In this document: positions 1 through 5,671 of the stretch, in pieces
How the letters are laid out: each line of letters opens with the position of its first letter
How positions within the stretch are numbered: the stretch's first letter is position 1
Assembly: GCA_946886925.1 (NCBI GenBank)
Contig: CAMPJQ010000210.1
Location: forward strand, 1 to 5,671
From: an uncultured Terrimonas sp.
Lineage (GTDB): Bacteria; Bacteroidota; Bacteroidia; Chitinophagales; Chitinophagaceae
Direction: 5' to 3'
DNA: 5,671 nt
The notes under the pieces: generated by a model
The model's input: only the letters and a program-made list of their open reading frames with translations
The model's database searches: none
Told to the model about the DNA's origin: nothing
Program-made: the position numbers and the translations under genes

Positions 1-1620
1 GTTTCCAACCATCGGCTCTGTGCCCTGCACATCGCGCCAGTCCTGCAGCCACTTGGTATAAAATGCACCCAGCCTGTAATTGAGTAATCCTGTTTCAGAG
101 GTGGCATGCGCATCGCCCCCGTAGCCAAATCGTTCACGTTGCGGACAATCCACTACATAGCCACCGAGCGATAAGTTTTCGAATGTCCATTTTACCGTAT
201 TATAAATCCAGTTTTGCAAAGTATCTGAGCATTCAAAAGCGGTGGTGGATTTGAAGTTTGTACGCACCATCCATCCTTTAATGTCGGCTTTCTGCGGAGC
301 TTGCTTTACACCCTGTATCGTCATCCATCTTCCGGAGTTATAGTTAAACCTGTTTTTAAAAGTACCCTCACCGGTTGGCCCGATAATATACAGGTTATGC
401 AGTCCGTAGGTCATATCATCCTGTTGCCGTTCGGAAAAAAGCAGCCGCACAGTGTCTCCCGGGTTTCCTTTAACATAAACCTGTATCCATCCGGCGAAGT
501 TCACCCCCATATCTGCCCGGTAGGTTCCATCGGTACGGCGTTCAATGGAAACCGGCTGTATCTCGTTAAACAGTGCATTGGTTTCAACCTGCTGGGCCGA
601 AAGTTCCAGTTTCGGGGTATATACATTCACCTTTTTCCATGTCTGGTCATTATAGTGTGCCGTATTCCAGCCGGGGATCTCTTTACTGGCATCCCATATC
701 TCACCTCCGTATCCGCCTACGCCAAAGCCCCAGTTCCCGATGAGTTGACTTGGGCTTGAATGTGTTTTCCATGTTTCATCGGTAGCGATCCTCGTTATCC
801 GCTGGTTATTTTTTCCCATAATATCAGTCTGGGCGATAACGATAGGTGTCCGGGGTTTATCGGGTGTGGCATAAGGTGCATAAATTGACCAGGAAGTGCC
901 CAGCCATAAGCCAATAACATTTTTTCCCGGTTGCAGTGCTGTGGTTATATTATACGCAATATAGCGGGCGCGTTGGGTATGGTCGGTTACAGCAGGCGCT
1001 AAAACATGAGCATCTATTTTTTTACCGTTGATATACACTTCATGGTATCCTACAGATGCCACGTACAGCACGGCTCTTTCGGGCTTTGTTTTCAAATCGA
1101 ATGATTTCCTCATCCACGGATCGGGTATTTTGTTGCTGCCCTTATAGGGGTCGTACACTTCACTTGTACCGATCCATTTTGCTGTCCATTCTTTTTGATC
1201 AAACAGCCCGGTGCTGAAGTGCGCGGTTTCGCTAAACGATGATATCATTCCCTTTTCGTCTTTTACGCTTACTGTCCAGTAATAATCTTTATCAGACAGA
1301 AGCGTTTTGCCTTTGTAAGGAATAAGATATGATTCGCCGGACTGTACCCAGCCACTGTTCCATATATCTGCTTTGTTTTTGTTAGGCTGATCTTTTGCGG
1401 AGCTGACCATTATACGGTAAGCCGTTTGTTTTTGAGCAAAAGCCGAAGCATCTGCCGGAGCCAGCTTCCAGCTAAAGCGGGGCTGCTTTACATCAAGTCC
1501 GCCGGGATGATCAAGATATTCACAGGTGAGCGCTACAGGATAGATGCTTGATTTGTTTTGTGCGGAAAGAGCAGAAAAAATGCTCAAAAGAAAAGACAGG
1601 AGAATAAGTTTTATAGGCAT
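1..1620 (-). CDS. GH78 alpha-L-rhamnosidase, secreted (C-terminus beyond the window)
   Basis: Hydrolyses terminal alpha-L-rhamnose from plant glycans or rhamnosylated glycosides, probably in the periplasm or at the cell surface. The frame is open from the ATG at 1620 to the left edge (540 codons; family members are often near 900), so the gene is 3'-truncated by the window, not broken. Residues 1-20 form a signal peptide ending A-L-S-A before Gln21. Next come an Ig/fibronectin-like N-terminal domain (about 30-140), the Bac_rhamnosid_N jelly-roll with YINGKK near 196-201, and the concanavalin-like domain with DMGVNFAGW (370-378). The (alpha/alpha)6 catalytic domain begins near 470. The hallmark box DCPQRERFGYGGDAH starts at Asp491; Asp491, Glu496 and Asp503 align with Asp567, Glu572 and Asp579 of Bacillus RhaB, and Glu496 is the probable general acid. 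The general base lies outside the window. An in-frame ATG at 1683 would add 21 residues ahead of the signal peptide, so 1620 is preferred. No Shine-Dalgarno is visible. A weak -7-like TATCTTAG (minus, 1640-1647) has no -33 partner. Confidence 0.93.
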   Translation of the reverse strand, partial: MPIKLILLSFLLSIFSALSAQNKSSIYPVALTCEYLDHPGGLDVKQPRFSWKLAPADASAFAQKQTAYRIMVSSAKDQPNKNKADIWNSGWVQSGESYLIPYKGKTLLSDKDYYWTVSVKDEKGMISSFSETAHFSTGLFDQKEWTAKWIGTSEVYDPYKGSNKIPDPWMRKSFDLKTKPERAVLYVASVGYHEVYINGKKIDAHVLAPAVTDHTQRARYIAYNITTALQPGKNVIGLWLGTSWSIYAPYATPDKPRTPIVIAQTDIMGKNNQRITRIATDETWKTHSSPSQLIGNWGFGVGGYGGEIWDASKEIPGWNTAHYNDQTWKKVNVYTPKLELSAQQVETNALFNEIQPVSIERRTDGTYRADMGVNFAGWIQVYVKGNPGDTVRLLFSERQQDDMTYGLHNLYIIGPTGEGTFKNRFNYNSGRWMTIQGVKQAPQKADIKGWMVRTNFKSTTAFECSDTLQNWIYNTVKWTFENLSLGGYVVDCPQRERFGYGGDAHATSETGLLNYRLGAFYTKWLQDWRDVQGTEPMVGN

Positions 1621-1713
1621 ATCCGATATAATGGTTGAGGCTAAGATAATACTTATACCGTTGTACTTTGTATACGATATCATTTGTTACCCGATGCATT
1701 TTCAGCAAAAGAT

Positions 1714-1748
1714 AAAGGGCGCCTTCCGTGCAGGAACGGGCACCCTTT
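1714..1748 (-). terminator. Hairpin terminator downstream of the fasciclin gene
   Basis: Read on the minus strand, AAAGGGTGCC pairs with GGCGCCCTTT (10 bp with one T-G wobble). An inner TTCC/GGAA stem closes a 5-base TGCAC loop, and a 2-base CG bulge separates the two stems. The hairpin begins 20 bases after the TAA stop at 1768-1770 and is followed by ATCTTTTG, a short imperfect T tract. Position and stem strength support termination of the fasciclin transcript before the rhamnosidase. That would make the rhamnosidase a separate transcription unit. The U tract is weaker than in a textbook intrinsic terminator. Confidence 0.68.
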
Positions 1749-1767
1749 GCGGAAGTATATGCGTGCT

Positions 1768-2322
1768 TTATTTTGCCGGCGGGAGCAATACCGCGTCTAT
1801 AACATGTATAATGCCGTTCGACGCCGGGATGGAGGCTATGATATTTGCTCCATTCACCATGGTTTTCCCGTCTTTTACCGCAATGCTGATATTATTTCCG
1901 TTGGCTTGCCCGAAAGTTTGCCCGTCGGTAAGCATTTCAGGTTTTAGCACGCCAATATATACATGGTATTCCAGGATATTGCGGAGATCATCCTTTTTTT
2001 CAGGTTTCAGCAAATCGGTTAAAGTTCCTGCAGGTAATTTGTCGAAAGCGGCATTGGTTGGGGCAAACACGGTAAAAGGCCCTGCATTGGAAAGCGCATC
2101 CACGTATTCCGCCGTTTGCAGGGCTTTTACGAGAGTGGTGTGATCAGCGCTGCCTGCCGCTATTTTTACCACGTCTTTTTGGGATTCATCGTCCTGTACA
2201 CCCGACTGGCCGCCGAGCGGGGCAGCAGAACCTGTAGTTGCGCTGGTAGCTGCTTCGTTGCATGCCAGCCATAAAATTGCACCCAGAAGCAAGATTGTGA
2301 GAGACAAGTAATTTCTTTTCAT
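1768..2322 (-). CDS. Fasciclin (FAS1) domain lipoprotein
   Basis: A small exported protein of 184 residues with a single FAS1 domain, a fold linked to adhesion and protein-protein contacts; in bacteria its exact role is usually unknown. Residues 1-20 form a hydrophobic signal segment ending L-W-L-A before Cys21, consistent with lipoprotein processing, although Trp at -3 is an unusual lipobox residue. A low-complexity Ala/Ser/Thr/Gly/Gln linker (22-47) follows. The FAS1 domain spans about 48-182, with the H1 box FTVFAPTNAAFDKLP (83-97), the YHV motif (119-121) and the closing NGIIHVIDAVLLPP (169-182). The start at 2322 is chosen because it puts MKRN directly before the hydrophobic core. An upstream in-frame ATG at 2364 would add 14 polar residues and would overlap an inverted repeat. 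There is no Shine-Dalgarno, only the A-rich leader usual for Bacteroidota. It is divergent from the membrane acyltransferase gene. Confidence 0.92.
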   Translation of the reverse strand: MKRNYLSLTILLLGAILWLACNEAATSATTGSAAPLGGQSGVQDDESQKDVVKIAAGSADHTTLVKALQTAEYVDALSNAGPFTVFAPTNAAFDKLPAGTLTDLLKPEKKDDLRNILEYHVYIGVLKPEMLTDGQTFGQANGNNISIAVKDGKTMVNGANIIASIPASNGIIHVIDAVLLPPAK

Positions 2323-2349
2323 AATCGTTTTATTGTTGTGTAGGTGAGG

Positions 2350-2382
2350 GGTTTTCCGGCACATTGCATGCTACCGAAAACC
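2350..2382 (-). repeat. Inverted repeat in the leader of the fasciclin gene
   Basis: GGTTTTCCGG (2350-2359) is complementary to CCGAAAACC (2374-2382) with one bulged C (2356), enclosing a 14-base spacer that contains TGCATGC. On the minus strand it lies 28-60 bases before the fasciclin ATG at 2322, so it could fold as a leader stem-loop or act as a DNA operator. No T tract follows on either strand, so it does not look like a terminator. Function is unknown. Confidence 0.45.
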
Positions 2383-2415
2383 TGTACAAATTAAGATGGG
2401 GAAATTGTATAGAGC

Positions 2416-2429
2416 ATGACGTTTGTCAT
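2416..2429. promoter_or_regulatory. Perfect palindrome ATGAC-GTTT-GTCAT, candidate operator
   Basis: Five-base arms around a 4-base spacer lie between the divergent fasciclin and acyltransferase genes, 94 bases before the fasciclin ATG and 89 bases before the preferred acyltransferase ATG at 2518. The size and symmetry are typical of a dimeric repressor or activator half-site pair. The site also coincides with an upstream in-frame ATG at 2416. No regulator gene is adjacent, so the binding protein is unknown. A chance palindrome is possible. Confidence 0.3.
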
Positions 2430-2482
2430 ACTGCCTAAGGATATCGGTCATCTTCAGTGGATCAGTGCAGTTAATGGATATG

Positions 2483-2514
2483 TTTTTGAATTTGATACAA
2501 ACGCATTATCTTTC
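2483..2514 (+). promoter_or_regulatory. Possible Bacteroidota promoter at the acyltransferase start
   Basis: TTTTTG (2483-2488), an 18-base spacer and TATCTTTC (2507-2514) resemble the Bacteroidota -33 TTG / -7 TAnnTTTG promoter; the final G of the -7 box is replaced by C. Transcription would start within a few bases of the ATG at 2518, giving an almost leaderless mRNA. If used, it rules out translation from 2416. This is motif matching only. Confidence 0.3.
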
Positions 2515-2517
2515 GGT

Positions 2518-3693
2518 ATGCAGCCAAACCGTTACCGGATCGCATCGGTGGATATCCTTCGCGGTATCATTATGATCATCATGGCATTGGATCATACACG
2601 TGAATATTTCCATATTACCGCTATAACCGCCGATCCTCTTGATCCGGCAACTACAACCATTCCATTGTATTTTACCCGCTGGATCACTCATTATTGCGCG
2701 CCGGTATTTGTGCTGTTGTCCGGCTTATCCGCTTATCTTTCTTCCCGCAATAAAACCCGCAAAGAGGCAAGTGTATTCCTGGTTAAAAGAGGGATATGGC
2801 TCGTTCTTGTTGAAATTGTTATCGTAACGTTCGGAATTACATTCAACCCGTTTTACAACTTTATTATTTTGCAGGTTATCTGGGCCATTGGCTGTAGCAT
2901 GATATTACTCGGACTGCTGTCGGCCTTCTCGTATAAAACCGTACTGATAGCCGGCGTTGCCATCGTGGGCGGGCACAATATGCTCGATTATGCCGCGCTT
3001 CCTGCTGACGGTGTTGCAGGTAACCTGTGGACAATATTGCTTGCTTCCCGGGGAGCCGTTATTCCGTTGGGCAGTACACATTTTATAATGGCGTTGTATG
3101 CTATTCTTCCCTGGACTGGCGTAATGTGCCTGGGTTTTAGCATGGGAAAATGGTTTCAAAAAGGATTTGATGCTGCGGGGAGAAAACGTTTGCTGATCAT
3201 TACCGGTATATCATTGACCGTTCTGTTTATTATACTACGGCTGGTAAATGGGTATGGTGATCCGGCGCCCTGGAGCAGCACTGACAGCGCATGGCTTTCT
3301 TTTTTGAATACTACCAAATATCCGCCTTCCTTACAGTACATTGCCATGACGATTGGTCCTTCAATTCTGGTATTGGCGCTATTGGAAAATGTAAAAAGCT
3401 CATGGGTTCATTCACTTTCTGTTTATGGCAGGGTACCTTTCTTTTATTATATACTGCATTTTTATATGCTGCATATTTTATTGGTGATCGCGTTTTTTAT
3501 TTCGGGGCATACCAGTGCAGAAATTATTGATGTACGGGGGTCGCCCTTTTGGTTCCGGCCTTCAAATTTCGGATATGGTTTACCGGTAGTATACCTGGTG
3601 TGGGTCGCAGTGGTGGTTGCTTTGTATATTCCCTGCCGCTGGTTTAGTAATTATAAAATGACGCACAGGCAATGGTGGTTAAGTTATATATGA
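2518..3693 (+). CDS. Multi-pass membrane acyltransferase-like protein (DUF1624 / HGSNAT-catalytic family)
   Basis: A polytopic inner-membrane protein of 391 residues, related to the catalytic part of heparan-alpha-glucosaminide N-acetyltransferase and probably transferring an acyl group across the membrane to a sugar or envelope acceptor. The acceptor cannot be told from sequence. Family signatures seen are RIASVDILRG (7-16) and DHTRE (25-29), where His26 sits at the end of helix 1 as the candidate acyl-accepting histidine. Also present are KYPPSLQY (267-274) and GRVPFFYYILH (304-314). About ten hydrophobic segments are apparent, and the C-terminus is basic and aromatic. The frame is open upstream to an ATG at 2416, which adds 34 residues unlike the usual family N-terminus. 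Residue 1 here places the conserved RIAS-D-RG motif where family members normally have it, so 2518 is preferred. Neither start has a Shine-Dalgarno. It is convergent with the DeoR gene across 62 bases. A CACGG/CCGTG pair there (3709-3736) is too loose to call a terminator. Confidence 0.88.
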   Translation: MQPNRYRIASVDILRGIIMIIMALDHTREYFHITAITADPLDPATTTIPLYFTRWITHYCAPVFVLLSGLSAYLSSRNKTRKEASVFLVKRGIWLVLVEIVIVTFGITFNPFYNFIILQVIWAIGCSMILLGLLSAFSYKTVLIAGVAIVGGHNMLDYAALPADGVAGNLWTILLASRGAVIPLGSTHFIMALYAILPWTGVMCLGFSMGKWFQKGFDAAGRKRLLIITGISLTVLFIILRLVNGYGDPAPWSSTDSAWLSFLNTTKYPPSLQYIAMTIGPSILVLALLENVKSSWVHSLSVYGRVPFFYYILHFYMLHILLVIAFFISGHTSAEIIDVRGSPFWFRPSNFGYGLPVVYLVWVAVVVALYIPCRWFSNYKMTHRQWWLSYI

Positions 3694-3755
3694 AATACCT
3701 GAAGAATCCACGGCAGGCTTACTGTTCTATACCGTGAGAAACAATAAACGGAAGA

Positions 3756-4523
3756 CTATGCGGCAATGATAATATGTACCCCTGCTTTTTCTATTTTGGA
3801 AACCATTTCAGGGCTCACCTCTTTGTCTGTAATGATATAATCCACCTGGTCGAGGTTGCAGATTTTACCCAATCCCCTGCGGTTAAATTTTGTGCTGTCG
3901 GCCAGCACTGCAACAGTGTGTGCAAGTCCTATCATTTTCTGGTTCAGGCTGGCTTCTGTTAAGTTGGTAATGGAGAGGCCATGTTCAAGATGAATTCCAT
4001 CCACGCCAAGAAATAAAACACCACAGGATAATTCTTCCAGAATTTTTTCGGCAAATGAACCGGCAGAGGAAGAGGAGCTCTGGTGGATGATTCCGCCGAG
4101 CTGCAGTATTTCCACATTGGGGCGGTTGCACAATTCCAGCGATACTTTTAATGCGGGTGTAATAACGGTAATTCTTTTTTCGGGATGCAGGCAACGGGCT
4201 ACTTCAAATACAGTAGTGCCCGAACCGATGATGATGGAATCATTATGTCCAATCAGCGACAAAGCAGTACGTGCGATCTTTTTCTTTTCTTCCGACCTGA
4301 TGAATTCTTTTTCGTTAATGGGTCGTTCAATGGCATAAGGATTGTTCATTGAAGCTCCTCCGCGGGTGCGGAACAGGAGGTTTTTTTCTTCCAGGAGTTT
4401 AAGGTCTTTCCGAACGGTAACGCCGCTCACCTTCATCTGGGTAATAAGCTGGGGAATGCTCACTTTTCCTTTTTCCTGTAATTTTTTCAGAATAAACTGG
4501 TGCCTGTCGGTCATCGTCTTCAT
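3756..4523 (-). CDS. DeoR-family transcriptional regulator (GlpR-like)
   Basis: A cytoplasmic DNA-binding repressor of 255 residues, the normal family length. The N-terminal winged HTH (about 6-57) includes VSIPQLITQMKVSGVTVRKDL (21-41) and ends in the R-T-R-G-G-A wing (52-57). The C-terminal sugar-phosphate-sensing DeoRC domain (about 75-240) has the effector loop GSGTT (100-104), a Ser-rich loop (149-153), GVDGI (173-177) and the conserved ADSTKF (208-213). Family members usually lose DNA affinity on binding a phosphorylated sugar or polyol intermediate. It is divergent from the polyol-type MFS permease at 4780 and is the obvious candidate to control it and itself. The start at 4523 (MKTMTDRH) is taken as the longest; ATG at 4514 is three codons in and equally possible. 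The leader is A/T-rich with no Shine-Dalgarno. The exact effector is not deducible. Confidence 0.94.
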   Translation of the reverse strand: MKTMTDRHQFILKKLQEKGKVSIPQLITQMKVSGVTVRKDLKLLEEKNLLFRTRGGASMNNPYAIERPINEKEFIRSEEKKKIARTALSLIGHNDSIIIGSGTTVFEVARCLHPEKRITVITPALKVSLELCNRPNVEILQLGGIIHQSSSSSAGSFAEKILEELSCGVLFLGVDGIHLEHGLSITNLTEASLNQKMIGLAHTVAVLADSTKFNRRGLGKICNLDQVDYIITDKEVSPEMVSKIEKAGVHIIIAA

Positions 4524-4550
4524 ATAAACAATTTAAAAAAATATTTTAGT

Positions 4551-4570
4551 GTTCTTTCGGGTTCTTTACG
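4551..4570. repeat. Tandem 10-bp direct repeat GTTCTTT
   Basis: GTTCTTTCGG (4551-4560) is followed directly by GTTCTTTACG (4561-4570), two copies sharing the first seven bases and exactly one helical turn apart. They lie 28-47 bases upstream of the DeoR start codon, just downstream of its predicted promoter. TTTC-like direct repeats are a common form of DeoR-family operator, so this could be a second repressor site in the leader region. Inference only. Confidence 0.4.
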
Positions 4571-4575
4571 TCTGC

Positions 4576-4609
4576 CAAAATTCATGATATTTTTTTGTAA
4601 TTTCAAAAA
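4576..4609 (-). promoter_or_regulatory. Predicted promoter of the DeoR-family regulator
   Basis: On the minus strand, TTTTTG (4604-4609) is followed after 20 bases by GAATTTTG (4576-4583), close to the Bacteroidota TTG / TAnnTTTG pattern with one mismatch at the first -7 base. The leader would be roughly 45-50 bases. The -33 box is embedded in the TTTCAAA repeats, and one TTCATGAT copy overlaps the -7 box, which would suit autorepression. Confidence 0.4.
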
Positions 4610-4629
4610 CTTTCAAATGGTTTCATGAT
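4601..4629. promoter_or_regulatory. Candidate DeoR operator: three phased TTTCA repeats
   Basis: TTTCA begins at 4601, 4611 and 4621, a strict 10-bp period placing each copy on the same DNA face; the first two extend to TTTCAAA. A further exact copy of CTTTCAAAT (4610-4618) lies at 4685-4693, ahead of the permease promoter. Several DeoR-family regulators (AgaR-type, for example) bind direct repeats with a TTTC core, and this array overlaps the predicted -33 box of the DeoR gene. The motif and phasing are seen directly; the link to this repressor is inferred. Confidence 0.45.
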
Positions 4630-4730
4630 GGTCTCCTGACATAGAGTAGGAATGTTGTAAGATAAGTCGTTTTGGAATCTCTGGCTTTCAAATACTTTTA
4701 TTTTGTTTTAAATTATTTAATTTACTTACT

Positions 4731-4738
4731 TATATTTG
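4731..4738 (+). promoter_or_regulatory. -7 element of the permease promoter
   Basis: TATATTTG is an exact match to the Bacteroidota TAnnTTTG -7 consensus and lies 41 bases before the permease ATG, giving a leader of roughly 35-40 bases. The nearest -33-like element, TTTTG at 4701-4705, is 25 bases away, longer than the usual 17-23. The promoter may therefore be weak or activator-dependent. The surrounding 4691-4730 is very A/T-rich. Confidence 0.5.
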
Positions 4739-4779
4739 GAAAGAATAAGTTAGCGATTGTTTTACATTAACCTGTTTGT

Positions 4780-5671
4780 ATGCAGCCAAATGACCATTCT
4801 CTTTTTGCCAAAGCTGGTATTCCCCGCCAATTATCATGGGGTTACATTGGTATCCTGATATTTATGATGGGTGATGGGATGGAACAGGGCTGGCTGAGCC
4901 CATACCTTATTGAACAGGGAATGAATATTACCCAAACAGCTTCTTTGTTTACTGCCTATGGTGTTACGATTGCTGTTTCTTCCTGGTTTTCGGGTGTGCT
5001 CGCAGAAAGTTATGGACCTAAAAAAACGATGGCCATGGGGTTGCTTTTATACCTCGCCGGAACCATTGGTTTTGTAGGGTATGGAATGGCAAATCTTGAT
5101 TTCCCTGTGATGCTGCTTACCTATGCTCTCCGGGGATTTGGTTATCCTTTATTCGCCTATTCTTTTTTAGTATGGATATCGTATGCTACACCCAAAGAAA
5201 TGCTGGGACGTGCAGTGGGTTGGTTTTGGTTTGTTTTTACCGGCGGACTTAATGTGTTGGGCGCTTTTTATTCCAGTTGGGCCATTAAGGAACTTGGGCA
5301 TATTAATGCATTATGGAGTTCTGTATTTTGGGTGCTTATCGGCGCTCTGTTTGCGCTGGTTTTCAATAGAACGAAATTTAACTCCGGATCCGTTACTCCC
5401 GAAAGTAAGATGAAGGAATTGCTTAAGGGTTTTACCATTATGAAAGAAGAACCGAAAGTATTGCTTGGCGGAATTGTGCGCATTATCAATACAACCGCTC
5501 AGTTTGCATTCCCGGTTTTTCTGCCCACTTATATGGCATTGCATGGCTTTTCTACTACCGAGTGGTTGTATATATGGGGAACGATCTTTACCAGTAATAT
5601 TATTTTCAACCTCATCTTTGGTTTTGTGGGCGACAGGCTGGGCTGGCGTAAAACAATCATGTGGTTTGGCG
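4780..5671 (+). CDS. MFS polyol permease, RbtT/DalT/CsbX type (C-terminus beyond the window)
   Basis: An inner-membrane major facilitator transporter, probably a proton symporter for a sugar alcohol such as ribitol or arabitol. The window holds the first 297 codons, and the frame is open to the right edge. Seen are LSWGYIGILIFMMGDGMEQGW (19-38 region) with the GDG of helix 1, the loop 2-3 MFS signature GVLAESYGPKKTM (72-84), and LRGFGYPLFAYSFLVW (118-132 region). GWFWFVFTGG (147-156), GIVRIINT (231-238) and the loop 8-9 repeat GDRLGWRKTI (284-293) follow. These match Klebsiella ribitol permease RbtT from memory segment by segment, including Y-G-x-R-G-F-x-Y-P-L-F, GWFW and SSIVRIINT-like stretches. 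About eight of twelve helices are present. The start at 4780 gives the standard short cytoplasmic N-terminus. There is no Shine-Dalgarno. It is divergent from the DeoR regulator, so substrate-dependent derepression is likely. The substrate remains unproven. Confidence 0.9.
   Translation, partial: MQPNDHSLFAKAGIPRQLSWGYIGILIFMMGDGMEQGWLSPYLIEQGMNITQTASLFTAYGVTIAVSSWFSGVLAESYGPKKTMAMGLLLYLAGTIGFVGYGMANLDFPVMLLTYALRGFGYPLFAYSFLVWISYATPKEMLGRAVGWFWFVFTGGLNVLGAFYSSWAIKELGHINALWSSVFWVLIGALFALVFNRTKFNSGSVTPESKMKELLKGFTIMKEEPKVLLGGIVRIINTTAQFAFPVFLPTYMALHGFSTTEWLYIWGTIFTSNIIFNLIFGFVGDRLGWRKTIMWFG

Noticed and set aside
301..759. Plus-strand open frame of 152 codons
   Set aside because: It lies antisense inside the rhamnosidase, whose frame shows clear GH78 motifs; the plus-strand translation has no recognisable domain.
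1707..1715. Minus-strand TATCTTTTG as a rhamnosidase promoter -7 box
   Set aside because: It overlaps the T tract of the fasciclin terminator and has no TTG at a suitable upstream distance; the rhamnosidase promoter remains unlocated.
1544..2143. Plus-strand open frame of 199 codons
   Set aside because: It is antisense to the rhamnosidase start, the terminator hairpin and most of the fasciclin gene; its product has no family features and it crosses real gene boundaries.
2387..2394. Minus-strand TTAATTTG as the fasciclin promoter -7 box
   Set aside because: The second base departs from TAnnTTTG and no TTG lies 17-23 bases upstream.
3709..3736. CACGG/CCGTG inverted repeat between the convergent genes, as a bidirectional terminator
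   Set aside because: Only 5 bp of stem with an 18-base loop and no T tract on either strand.

Overview
The window looks like a chromosomal stretch from a Bacteroidota genome, most likely Chitinophagaceae-like (inference). The reasons are the secreted GH78 alpha-L-rhamnosidase with its signal peptide ending just before Gln, a lipoprotein-type fasciclin protein, a DeoR regulator whose recognition helix carries the R-K-D-L variant, near absence of Shine-Dalgarno sequences, and a perfect TAnnTTTG -7 promoter element. No rRNA, tRNA, CRISPR, insertion sequence, integrase or phage gene was seen.

Layout from left to right. Positions 1-1620 (minus) hold the first 540 codons of a GH78 alpha-L-rhamnosidase whose C-terminal part runs off the left edge. 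A 147-base gap follows, containing a strong hairpin (1714-1748) that looks like the terminator of the next minus-strand gene. That gene (1768-2322, minus) encodes a small FAS1/fasciclin-domain lipoprotein. It diverges from a multi-spanning membrane acyltransferase-like protein of the DUF1624/HGSNAT type (best start 2518, end 3693, plus). The divergent spacer of about 195 bases holds two inverted repeats and a possible Bacteroidota-type promoter placed directly on the 2518 start codon. A short convergent gap (3694-3755) follows, with no convincing terminator. Then comes a DeoR-family repressor (3756-4523, minus), which diverges from an MFS permease of the RbtT/DalT/CsbX polyol-transporter type (4780 to beyond the right edge, plus).

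The DeoR/permease pair is the clearest functional unit. A DeoR-type repressor that senses a phosphorylated sugar is divergent from a polyol permease, and the 256-base spacer between them holds predicted promoters for both directions. Phased TTTC and TTCATGAT repeats overlap the repressor's own promoter. This is what one expects of an autoregulated sugar-alcohol catabolic locus whose enzymes would lie to the right of the window. The rhamnosidase on the left suggests plant glycan use, but nothing here ties it directly to the polyol locus.

No wholly new system is evident. The points most worth checking are the repeat architecture at 4551-4692, the two inverted repeats and start-site question at 2350-2520, and the altered catalytic-box residues of the rhamnosidase.
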